Positions 12,183 to 22,664 of a DNA stretch of 64,000 bases are shown here, in pieces (position 1 is the stretch's first letter; each line of letters begins with the position of its first letter). The notes under the pieces are model-generated. The model was not told the origin of the DNA and ran no database searches. It saw only the letters and a list, made by a program, of their open reading frames with translations. The translations under genes were made by a program, and so were the position numbers. The stretch is taken from NCBI RefSeq assembly GCF_035083965.1, contig NC_089735.1, positions 4,366,001 through 4,430,000 of the forward strand. The letters are read 5' to 3'. Source of the DNA: Branchiostoma lanceolatum. Its lineage: Eukaryota > Chordata > Leptocardii > Amphioxiformes > Branchiostomatidae.

Positions 12183-13541
12183 CTAAATGATCCCCCGTTT
12201 TTTCTTGCAGCACTGTGACGGCAGCACCTCCCAATCGTAGACGTAAGACTTCGCCTTCCTGTACTCCGTCTCACACAGTCTTCCTCTTGTCTTGAGCTGG
12301 TTGTGTTTTTTCCTCATCTCCTTCTCCGACTGTTTATGCGTCACCAGGTACTGGTTACTGCATCCACGCGAATGATTCATGGTGTCGAACCTGTAGTAGA
12401 GAAGACCAAGCAAGTCATATGTTTGTTACAAACGTTGTAGAATGTGTGTCACGTGACTACGGCCGCCATACTGAATCGTTAAACCAAGAAAATGCCAAAT
12501 AAATTTAAGAATGCGCACATGCGTACGCCTCCGCCAAAATAGCCCATTTTCCACAGAATTTTGCCCCATAGTCGTAGTGTTCACATGTTTCACGCTTTTA
12601 AAAGAACCTGCTAGGCCTGGTGGAATATCAAATCCCCTACTGCTTCGCGCTTCGGAATTCTCTAATAAATGGTTCTCTAATAAATGATTCTATCTGAATT
12701 TCCCAAACTCTTATTACCTTGTTCTCAGGTTTCCTTCACGACTTTAAGTCGCTCTCACGAATTGATAAATGTTCACTTACCGAACGTCGTGTTCTCTCTT
12801 GATGTCGAGCGGACCCAGCCAGGCCCCCACGGTGACATCCTCGCTACGGTAGAGTTTCAGCGAGTCCACATTAGCGGCGATGTAGTGTACCAGGTCTGCG
12901 GACAGAACGTAACCTCCCCCGAGCGCGTACGGCACGTAGCGGTCACACAGCAGCCAGTCGCGGTCCTCCAGCGGCCCTTCCTTCGGAACCTTCGCGTCCC
13001 CGTGGAAAAATCCCCAGTAGAGCGTCTCTCCGTTCCTCTGCCTCAGTTCTTTCTCCATGACGTCTAATCTTGCAAACGAATCGTCGTCTACTTTCAGGAC
13101 GTACTTGAAATCCACATTTCTGTCCAGCCATGTCAGCATGTGCAGGACCTTTAACGATAGGGTAATGTAAGAGTCGTGTACATCTGGTAGTAGCAGCAAA
13201 TCTCCTTTCTCCCTGTTTTCTCTGTTCAGTCTACTGATTTCACTTGAGTCTGCTGACGCTATGCCGACCACAAAGCGTTTGAAGACACTGCTAGTGTTAC
13301 CGTGAGTTAACCACGTCTCCCTAGCGGCGTCTCTTTTCTCTATATTATTCGACGAAGTCGTGACAAGAACCGCAAGAAAGGTCTGATACTTCTCCAAAGG
13401 CTCCCGATCTCTCTGCACTATGTAATTATCGATGAAAGGGTCACCGCATTTTAGGACGTACAAGATGCCGAGGTACATCGGAAGAAGAAACAACAGGAAG
13501 ACGAAAACGGTCGATGAATGTCGACGTAACCGACGTAACAT
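12183..13541 (-). CDS. B3GALT6: beta-1,3-galactosyltransferase 6 (GAG linkage region)
   Basis: Two coding exons, 12781-13541 and 12183-12390 (GT-AG, phase continuous), give 322 residues, close to vertebrate B3GALT6. It is a glycosyltransferase-31 enzyme of the Golgi that adds the second galactose of the glycosaminoglycan-protein linkage tetrasaccharide. Seen here: a basic N-terminus and a type II membrane anchor (about residues 12-30), the family motif [12 protein letters not shown], the WLTHG stretch, the metal-binding VDDDSF with FARLD after it, [23 protein letters not shown], and EDVTVGAWL with REHD across the splice. Exon 2 carries [15 protein letters not shown] and the cysteine-rich end SQCCKKKRG. 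Vertebrate B3GALT6 is, as far as I recall, a single coding exon, so the intron differs. An acceptor at 13584 suggests at least one 5' untranslated exon upstream, perhaps ending at the donor at 14713. Confidence 0.95.
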
Positions 13542-13953
13542 TGCTGGCTGCTTGCAGCGTTGAGGAACGAATGGGAGGCTTCACCTGTAATACAAAACAC
13601 CCACATTCAAGACAGTTATATTTAGAACTATACTTTTCTATGAATACGTTGGTTGTACTTGTACTAAATTCACAGTGATCAGCCACAGGGACCAAACTAG
13701 TAGGTGGCTCTGTTTCCTGGACGCATTTTGAACAGGACGGATATTTTCGAAACAATAAGGGCAGGGAGGAAATAAATTTATGTAGTTGGTCCAAAATTTC
13801 TTGCGTTCAACCATTATTGAAGTGAGTTGTGTTGATTTAGACATTGTGCAAATCAAACCAAATGTCAGAAGTATTCACATAAAAATTGTATTTTTTGCCC
13901 TCAAGCGTATGTCTTTGTTCTCGTCAATCATTTGCTCCATTTCCTCTCTAGCC

Positions 13954-14111
13954 TTTTGTAGTTTGTAATAGGCCATTTTGGGGGCTTTCTCTATTGCTTC
14001 GTGGTGTCGTGTGGGTTTGGGTGCTTGGCGCATTTTGTAGTTTGTAATAGGCCATTTTGGGGGCTTTCTCTATTGCTTCGTGGTGTCGTGTGGGTTTGGG
14101 TGCTTGGCGCA
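13954..14111. repeat. 79-bp direct tandem duplication
   Basis: The segment starting TTTTGTAGTTTGTAATAGGC at 13954 is repeated almost perfectly at 14033. The second copy runs straight into the body of the SINE, so the duplication contains the start of the SINE head and its left flank. The near identity suggests a recent event. Confidence 0.85.
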
Positions 14112-14335
14112 GAACACAGAGGTCCCGGGTTCGAATCCCCCCACATGCTACCGACGTTGTGCCCTTGGGAAAGGCACGATTTTTCTTCTCTCCACCCAGG
14201 TGTAAAAAAACGGGTGCTTAACTTAGGTTGGGGAGGTAAAAGGCAGTGGAAGAATAGGGTTGGGCTCGGCCTTCCAATACCGTGTCTAAGACACGGTGGA
14301 CAACACCCCCACTGCTCTTATGTCCTAAAAAGATT
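14080..14335 (+). mobile_element. tRNA-derived SINE
   Basis: The head has GTGTGGGTTTGGGTGCTTGG and a clear B box in GGTCCCGGGTTCGAATCCC. The body includes TTGTGCCCTTGGGAAAGGCA and ends with CAATACCGTGTCTAAGACAC and CCTAAAAAG. Inverted relatives with the same body are at 24825-24985 and 26700-26958. It is the most complete copy in the window. Confidence 0.75.
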
Positions 14336-15877
14336 ATCAATATTAGTTACCTGTCTTACCAGTTTCTGTTGTCAACGACTCGCCTAGTTGTCGTCATTAT
14401 TCACCCCTTCTTATGTGATTTACGAGAAGTGGCTAGCAAAGGCGTCGGGTAGGTGGGTAGGGTAGGACTTTGGGGGAGGGCATGTTGAAGACAATTCTGC
14501 CTATGAAAGGCTTTTCATATGTAGACCAAGAACGTTATATTAACTAAAAATTCATGCAGAAACCAAGAACATGTCAACACAACTTGTGAGAACTCATTTA
14601 CATATGGCGACTACTCATTTATAAGGGATACTGTTTTTAAACATACGACCAAATCTACAAACACACGTCTAAGATCCCAGTGTTGATAAGAAGACGACGT
14701 GGCAGAACTGACCTGGATTTCGGTCAGGAAGTCGTAGTATTGACGGCTGGTAGGTCGGCGTGTCGCAGTAGAATCCGCCAACAGCTTGTGATGTTGTACG
14801 ACCCCAGTTGAAGACTACTACAGGATGACTTTCGCTCGTACAAGATTTCAATTCACGGCAAAGATCACAATGTTGATAACCATGGTGTTTCGGGGCCACG
14901 AAATGACCCCTTGTAACCTTTGTGACGTAAAGTAAGGACGTCACCAATCCGGTCCAACCGGTTGTCGTCTTGCCGCACATGCGCAGTGAAGACGGTACAA
15001 TCCGTGTCTTCTGGACGCCTGAGGACATTTGTATTGTTTCGCTCCCCAAGGACTATTCAAATTTCAATTAGGTTTGTCTACATGTGCCTCTGACAGGTTG
15101 TCGATTTATGTTGCCTCACTAAAGTGTCACAGAACGATTACGAAAAACAAAACGTTCATTCATTTATTTATTTAAGGAGGTTAATGACCTCTTTGGTTTA
15201 TTGTAGGTGTGAAACGTTATGGTAACAACAGGGAGAAGTCACATCGCATGATCGTATCAAATACAGCTCATGTCACAGTGAAATCATGTCTTATTGTGCG
15301 TTTTGCCACCAATTTAGCGTTCTAAAATAATGCTCTTGCATTCATAATAAACATTCATGTAATTAACGTTACGTAGTTTCTGAAAAGCAAATGATAAGTT
15401 AAACGACAGAATACTTGATACAATGTATTACCAGACACACTTCTAGTTCTATTGTGTCGCAGGCAATGCTTACTATAACTAAAGTACATGCCTTTTGTTT
15501 ACATTGTTAAGTAATGCTCAACGACATATGTATCATGGCCCATCTTTGAATCTCAGTGTATGTAAGATTAGAATTATTGCACTTCCATAGAAGTTATAAG
15601 AAGAGAGCAGATATAGAAGCTTCATGAGCTTACTTCCTTGTCAAACAACCCGAAAAAGTTTTCCCCTGAAAGTTCCCAACAGCCCACTTTCCAATATCTA
15701 TCATAACATTGATCATAACTTGATCATAACCGTTTTAAGTTCTTTCCCTGTCAAAATAACTTCATTATCCTGGTACAAACGACTGTACGGCGACATACAC
15801 TTAAATGCCTTATATCGTGGAAGTAGTGTTTGTAATCATTCATTTTAAAACCCGGCAAATGATTTTGTTGATGTTGT

Positions 15878-18800
15878 TTATGTATGGGGATTTTCCGTGT
15901 GTCCAGTTGTGCCGTAAGCGGTACCACTGCTGCTTCTACTCTCCAGCAGTGATATCTCAGCTTCTTGCGCCTGCGCGGTGACCTCTGACCTGTACACGTA
16001 ATGGCGTTCGAGGTACCAAAAGATGCCGAATGTCGCCATCAGGAGGACGGCAAGGGTCAGGAAGAAATACTCCACATGTCCGTCATTTAGCTCCAGCGGG
16101 AAGCAGGCTGTGCCAGACACGCTAACTGAAAATAGATAAAGAAAGTTCATGTTCAAGTTCATGCTCGAAGGCTAATTACAAGTAAAATGTAAAAGCATAG
16201 GAGGCATACATGTGACGATTGACAGGGTTGATGTTGTTGTAACAAGAGAATTGTGTTGGGTATTTCTAGACTAGTTGGGTTTGACTTATTTTTTTGGAGG
16301 CTTTTCTACTTCGGCTGGATTTTTTTTCTTCTCTATCTTGTAGAAACTGTGCGTCTCCTCACCACAGATGGCGTTGACTATCGCGGTCAGAAGCAGGTTC
16401 AGGCCGCTGCCGAGTCCCCACATCAGCAGGTACGCTCCCATGATCGTTCCCTCGTAGCCGGGCGGAGCCTCCGTGTAGGCAAAGTAGTAACCTGACGACC
16501 AATGCACATGCAGATACATGGTAAAACAAGGCAGTTAGTATATGGTCTATACAACACAGCCATCAACAATCAACTGAAAACGGCATCAGAAAAGCACGTG
16601 CACAGTAAACAGTCACCTTAGCAACCTGACTGTACAAAGGAAAACAAGAGCTAGGAACAAAATATATCAATGAATGAAAAGACTCTTAGTTTGTACGCAA
16701 CCAAGTGTTTTATTCCACCGAACTGATGAAACTATTCACAGACAATGTATCAATGCAGCGAAAAAGAAGACGAACAAAAAGCTATAGAAAAGAAAGACTT
16801 CGTTCAAAACTTCAGGCCCATGTAGTGCCTCGTGACACTTAGTGCAGCAATTGTTGTTTCTGTAGCAGGGCATATTTTTACAGGGAGGGTTTGCTAGCCT
16901 TTCCCTTAGAAAGCAAGACTTAAGAGAAAGTAATTCATAGTCTCCAAACACTGGAAAGTAGCAGGGACTTACCAACGGCGAGGGTTAAGACTTCACTGAT
17001 GCCAGACAGAGCGAACTGCGGGATCTGGACCGCGACACTCAGGTTGGCGGCGCGAAGGGTGCGGTTCCCTACTACTGTCTGCTCGAAGAACTGGCCGCTG
17101 TGGACGAGCTGTCGGCGGACAACCTCCACCACCTCTGCTGACAGCACAGACAGTGTGGACAGCAGGATTCCCACACCTACATGTATTACACGAACAGAGA
17201 GTTTGCGTGTAGTGTTATAACTTATCGTAGACTAGCAACGTAGTTTAATCTTCGTCATTTGTATCACATGTATGGTTTACGTTTCACTTCATGTTCGCAC
17301 ACTGTCAATAATTGTTGTAAACTTGCAATTAGCCTACGGGCATGAATTTGCAATACACTTATACGATTATAACTTGGATGCATTTAGATAGCATTGACTT
17401 GGGTAGTAATTATTCTCCATGTCCATGCAGAAGACATTCTGTATGATATTGCTGGAGAGGCAAATCTGCTATTTACAACACTTCTTACCCTCTCACTTCG
17501 CAATTACCTTTATCTCAACGATACATTCACGCCCTTTCAGAAAAATGGTGCTCTTACATCTCACTGGTTGAGCGAATATGACCAAAAACATTCATATAGA
17601 TTTAAAGCCATACTGTTTCAATGAAAATAAATCCAAGTACTAAAAGGGAATTTACTAAAAATGAATTTTGATAATAAGCCATCGTCGGTGACATATAGGA
17701 CATAGTACCAAATAAAGTTCTGTTTGTTTGAAGCTTTGTTTATTCACGAAAAGCTCAAATCGGCGGCATGGAGGTCACTTTTCTTTGAGGTCATGAGGGA
17801 AGAGGGAAGGGTCAGATAGAATATAACAAAGATACAAACTAGATAACACTATCAAAGTTCTAATAAATCTGTAAACATGTAACATAATGATTACTACTGG
17901 AACGTACCCATGATAGTCAGTGGTGTAAGCTGCACATTATTGATCGTCAGGCGGGGATACACGAAGCAGACCATGAGCGGGATCATCAGGAGGATAATCA
18001 GGCTGTTGATAGCGCTGAAGTACGTGGCCTCTGACCCCACGGGCATGCGCAGACGTTCGCTTTGGAAGAGGTAAGTCGTTCTTGTCTGTTGGGATTTAAT
18101 GATTCCATTATTCCAAGGTTATCTATTCATTTTATTGTCTGATAAGATAGTTACATGGGCTTGGTTTACAACTACGAGCTTCTCGCTATGCTTGAAAATC
18201 CTTTGGGTTTGATGATATGACTGTCTGTCTGTCTGTCTGTCTGCCTGTCTGTCTGTCTGCTTGTTTCGATTCTGGGCCCCCTGGCAACTTTCTTTGGTAC
18301 TGCAGCAGAACTTCCGTGTTTTGTATTTTTTTACCTGGACATGCTATGGTCTTTTTAGTTGTATAGCATGCACAGAAACGTCACCTGTGAGTAGATGGCG
18401 TAGTATGGGATCAGTGTTGCGAATATTTGCATTAGTTTCCACACCTCCTTCGGGATGGTCGAACTCCACAGTCTGTATAGGAAAGTTTTATTTTTAGTGT
18501 CACCTTCATGAATAATGTCTTGTGTCTTGTATAGCCGATGCCTCAGACCGTTACCCCATAGCCATGACTATGTCAGGCGTTTTTTTTACTTAGCAGACCA
18601 CAGATACCTGGCATACATGCAGTGTCGTAGTTTCTTTCTGTCCGAAAATCCATCGGAAGAAGACATTAGCAACAGTTTCTTATACCATACCTTCCTTGTG
18701 GGTTTCTACGTTGCGTCTTCCTGTTCGGATCAAGAAGTCCAGCGACGATTTTGCTCCGGATCTCTGCATATCATAATACATTTGTATAGTTAACGTATGG

Positions 18801-21395
18801 GTCATAAAACAGGAATAATGTATTTAAAGAAAAGGGGGAAATAGATTGAAAAACGAGAAAAGAACCAACCTTGTGTGCTGTTTTCCTGATTGTAGTAGTT
18901 TCCAATGCGGCCGGAGACGAAGACGGCGGTAGAGAGCACGACGAAAACACACGTATCCACGTACCCACTCAGCAGACTGACGTGCTTTTGTAGGTACGGC
19001 ACCCCTACCACGCCAATGGTAGCGCCCAGGTTAATGCACCAGTAGTACCTGCAGAATCCAATCATTTTCTTAAATTTCGAAGTTAGACGTGTGCAGCTGC
19101 TTAGTCGAACAGTAGTTTCATTTGTCAGATATTTCCACTAATTACCATCACACGAAGGTTGTGTTTTCGGTTTGGCTATGGTGTATAGTATAAACAGAAT
19201 AACTCAAGAAGCTGTCGATGGATTTGACTGAGAAAGTGAAGAACGTCAATTGATATATCACTCATGATTCCAATGAGGACATGATTTGCTTAACCAATGA
19301 GAAAAGGCTATAATTTCATAGTGGTAATTTGATACATGCCGCGTTCTTTGAGTGATCATCAACTGATATAATGTATGCATATACTCACGAGGACCGTATT
19401 TGCATACTTTTTGAAACCTCAAAATCCATTATTTGGCGAAGGTGTGGGGTCGTGGAACTCTAGTTCTGTTTCTGTTTTCACACCTCCTCTGATCAAACCT
19501 CTGTCCTGAAGAGGTTGACCTGAACATTGATTGGTTGCCCCGCACACCAGTGGATTTATTACGGGCAATCGCCGAATGTTTGCGTCTGCTGGTTGTGACG
19601 CGATAAGCAAACCCCCCCCCCCCCCCCCCCCATCGATATATCTCACTGAGTCCGCGGCAGTTGGCGGCGTCACTGCGTCCTACAGATTTGTGTTACCGTT
19701 GACTTTATAATGGGAATATTATGCAAAACGTATGAATTAAAAGACAACAAAACACACAAAGCGTAAAAAGATTCGTTTTTATCGATGGAATTCCCTAAGC
19801 GCTTTGTAAAATCGCCCAATCGCAGCGAGGTCGCCAACGTGCCGCGGGTCCAGTGAGATAGCGGTGGTCAAAAGAGCGGCAGATCAGTTTTGAATGAAAA
19901 TATTCTCAAATAGTAACGTTAACGTTATACACTACCAGTGGAAGAAACGTCGCAGCTTGACTTTTATGTCCCCTCCAGACGATTTGTACTGCTGTGCGCC
20001 GAACAGACCCAGGTTGGACTTGCTGCCTCCCGTTCCTATGGCAACCAGAGTCAGGCCGGCAAAGTACAGCCCGGACACACGTCCGTCCGGACTCGAGCCA
20101 CACAAACTGGAGGAAGCGACGAGTAGAGCTGTCCCTGGGGTGGGTGCATTTGAAAGTCGTTGATCCAAACATGAAGAAAGTGGGGGTGTCGTTCTGTAAT
20201 ATTACATAACCTAGAAATACTGCTACGGTGTCCCAAATCAACGTGCATTATCTCTTGCTTCCTATATTGGGCGTAGGCGTATATATTGGGGGGGGGGGGA
20301 GGTTCTCTAATGCCGGCAAGGGAGTTGTTCTAACGGCGTTATAACGGCGGTCGTCCCTCGGCTACACAACTCCCTTGGCTACACAACTCCCTTGCCGGCA
20401 TTAAAGAACCTCCCCCCCCCCCCCCCCCCAATATATACGCCGCCGTTTAATATAGGAAGCCTGCGAAGGAGGCTACATTATCTCGAGCATGCCAAAGTAC
20501 ATACAAATACATCAAAAGAATCTTGAGATAACTGCGAACACACAGTCAACAGCAATACCCCGCAGGATCCGGCGGTGAACCTGTCATATAATGTCACTTA
20601 GGCTGGGCAAGAATCAAACGTCTCGGTACAATTTCCAACAAGAAGTCCAAGACGTCATGCCTTCGTTAAATATCAAAAGTAGAATACTACATAAACGTTA
20701 ACATGCTATCATGTTTACTAGAAGCTAGTTGTAGCAGGCGACACTATAAATCCAGAAAGACACTATAAATCCGGAAAACATTAAGAAATCAATTTTGGGG
20801 AAGACAATAACATTACCTTATTTTAAAAACTTATTTTATCCTAATACAATTTTCAGTTTTCCAAAATTCTGGCTGACGTTCCCAGAAATCTACACAACTG
20901 ACCATTAACCTGAATACATCAGTGTTAACCAGATATTGATAACCTTTTGTTTCATCATGCTTGTAGACATTATATTATTTGGTCAATCTACATTAAAAAA
21001 ATCTACTTAAAAAATAAAGCTTTCCGGAGGTAGTGTCTTTCCGGATTTTTAGTATCTCCTGTTCTATTTATTCATGTCATCTCACCGACAAGATATATCC
21101 ACATGCTGACCAGAATTGTCCAGAAGCGGTTGCCTACAGTATCGGCGAGCCAACCCCCGAAGAATGTCAGAGCGTAGGCGAAACTCGTGAACACCCACGT
21201 GACAACCCACGGCAGGTGGTACCGTTTGGGGAAGCACGGTGACGTCACGTAGTCCGCCATGTTGGCAAGTATCCCATAATACGTCACGCGCTCGCACAGT
21301 TCGCTCAGCCAGACCAGGGCGCTGCTCGTCATGACGCTGCGGTTTCGACCTGAGACCACGTGATCTTCTTCCCCCGCCGCACTTTCGCTTTCCAT
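15878..21395 (-). CDS. SLC15/POT-family proton-coupled peptide transporter A
   Basis: Nine exons, 5' to 3': 21086-21395, 19936-20134, 18870-19048, 18691-18763, 18385-18472, 17908-18085, 16973-17176, 16363-16491, 15878-16125. They join in phase to 535 residues. Start: the ATG at 21395 (MESESAAGEED) gives a short acidic N-tail like that of gene B. Family marks are the proton-coupling ExxER motif in helix 1 (SELCERVTYYG), GGWLAD after helix 2-3, GTGGSKSNLGLFGAQQY, and the PTR2 signature-like YYWCINLGA at the start of exon 3. Late helices include IPQFALSGISEV and YYFAYTEAPP. The family imports di- and tripeptides, or histidine in the PHT branch, with protons. Substrate and membrane cannot be fixed from sequence. 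It lies tail-to-head with gene B. Confidence 0.9.
18222..18262. repeat. (TCTG)n microsatellite
   Basis: About ten TCTG/CCTG tetranucleotide units in an intron of transporter A. Confidence 0.9.
19633..19868. mobile_element. MITE with TCTCACTG...CGCGGCA ends
   Basis: Left arm ATATCTCACTGAGTCCGCGG and right arm GTGCCGCGGGTCCAGTGAGA are inverted copies. The inner CGTTTTTATCGATGGAA matches the core of the copies at 5797 and 27497. A poly-C run of about 20 lies just to its left. It is in an intron of transporter A. Confidence 0.7.
20258..20460. mobile_element. long inverted repeat with G/C-run stems
   Basis: The outer arms start CTTCCTATATTGGGCG and end CGTTTAATATAGGAAG. Inside are a G run and matching C run, then TGCCGGCAAGGGAGTTGTT and its inverse AACTCCCTTGCCGGCA. 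A 16-17 base stretch (CGGCTACACAACTCCCTTG type) is doubled on the right. It looks like a recent non-coding fold-back element in intron 1 of transporter A. Confidence 0.75.
20740..21060. mobile_element. inverted-repeat element, CACTATAAATCCGGAAA ends
   Basis: GACACTATAAATCC occurs twice at the left (about 20740 and 20759), and TTTCCGGATTTTTAGT stands inverted at the right (about 21037-21055). The A/T-rich interior has no reading frame. It ends close to exon 1 of transporter A. Confidence 0.5.
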
Positions 21396-22664
21396 TTTGC
21401 CTACATGTATCATGAAAGGGAGGGGAACATATAATGGTTTCCTTTTATGCACAGTTCATGAAGTACAATTAATACATTATAGGTCACAGCAAATCATATT
21501 GAAAGTTGACAGATACAGACAAAACTCAGGAAGGAAAGGAAACACGCACAGAGAGAGGGAGAGAGACCAAGAACTATAATAGCGCTAGCTCCATTCTTTA
21601 GGAGACTCACGTGGTGGAAAGTGTACAATTTGATCGACTGAGACCTGTGGGATCTAGTCGTCAATTGTAGAAGCCGTCCAAAACTATGTCGATACTTGGC
21701 AGGGGGACTGATCCTGCCTCTGAGTTCAACGACCTCGACCCGAGTGGTGAGAGGGTCGACCTTAAGTAACCCCACGATACTCCCGCCCTATCACCCAGCT
21801 GCTTGAAGCGTATCAGATCGTTGCTTACCTCTTTGTTGGCCTTGTCTTCATCCACGGACTGCGCGTGCAGTAGAGAAGGCACGTCCACTGACCTTCACAC
21901 CGAAACCGACTTCTTAGAAGATCACATCGTGACTTCCGCATTTCATCTGAACTTTGTCCCTATGGCGTCATCACTTGACGATGTTTATTTTGCAGCCACC
22001 ATTTTCACCTTTGTTTATACATTGCTAAGCTACGCCTCTTATACAGTTGATAAAGAATAATAGCAATTGACGTCTGAGTTTGGAAACGAAATTTAAAGCA
22101 CTTGATGTGGCTGATAAGCCACCCCTAATACTACAACCAGAAAATCAACCTCTAACGATATCAATAATGGAACATTGCACAAAATAATACAATTGACATT
22201 TTTATTCAAGCTTTTTATATATTTGATAACTTTAACTTTATTGCAAGTTCATGCCCGAAGGCTAATTGCAGACAAACAAGTACATGGATATACATGGGAA
22301 TCGACATAGTTATCTTATAATGTCATTTTTCCACAGTTAATACGTACACGTACTATCAAACACGGTTTAGGGGACCTGATTTCTAGCGTATACATGTCAT
22401 ATACATTCGTGTACATATTGCCAAAACATTATTGATAGCTGCTATTCCAGCAAGAGGAATTTGTAGAATTAATAACATCTTTAAAACATTTCCATTCAAT
22501 AATTCCATTTTTCAAAAATATGCATTTATAAGTCATTTAATATCGTTGGAGTGCCCCTAGAGATGTCACACTGCACTTTACTTTACTATAGTTGCATAAG
22601 TTGAATGTTCATTGCTCTACAACACACATGTCAACTTAATAACTATCGAATACAAAACTTCTCA
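21396..22664. other. intergenic between transporters A and B
   Basis: This is the 5' flank of A and the 3' flank of B, both minus strand. It contains a truncated retroelement tail near 22225-22262 in minus orientation (TTTATTGCAAGTTCATGCCC). No conserved coding signal was recognised. The frame at 21661-21888 has no family resemblance. Confidence 0.5.

Larger units (their letters stand above)
13542..15877. other. intergenic between B3GALT6 and transporter A
   Basis: Besides the SINE and its duplicated head (listed separately), this holds the probable 5' untranslated region of B3GALT6 on the minus strand. It has an acceptor before 13584 and a candidate upstream exon ending at 14713 with a GTCAGT donor. 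The reading frame at 14669-15049 does not join B3GALT6 in frame and shows no family resemblance. Nothing else recognised. Confidence 0.45.

Noticed and set aside
14669-15049. 126-residue minus-strand frame upstream of B3GALT6
   Set aside because: It crosses a likely splice donor and does not join B3GALT6 in frame. Better explained as part of a 5' untranslated exon, or chance.
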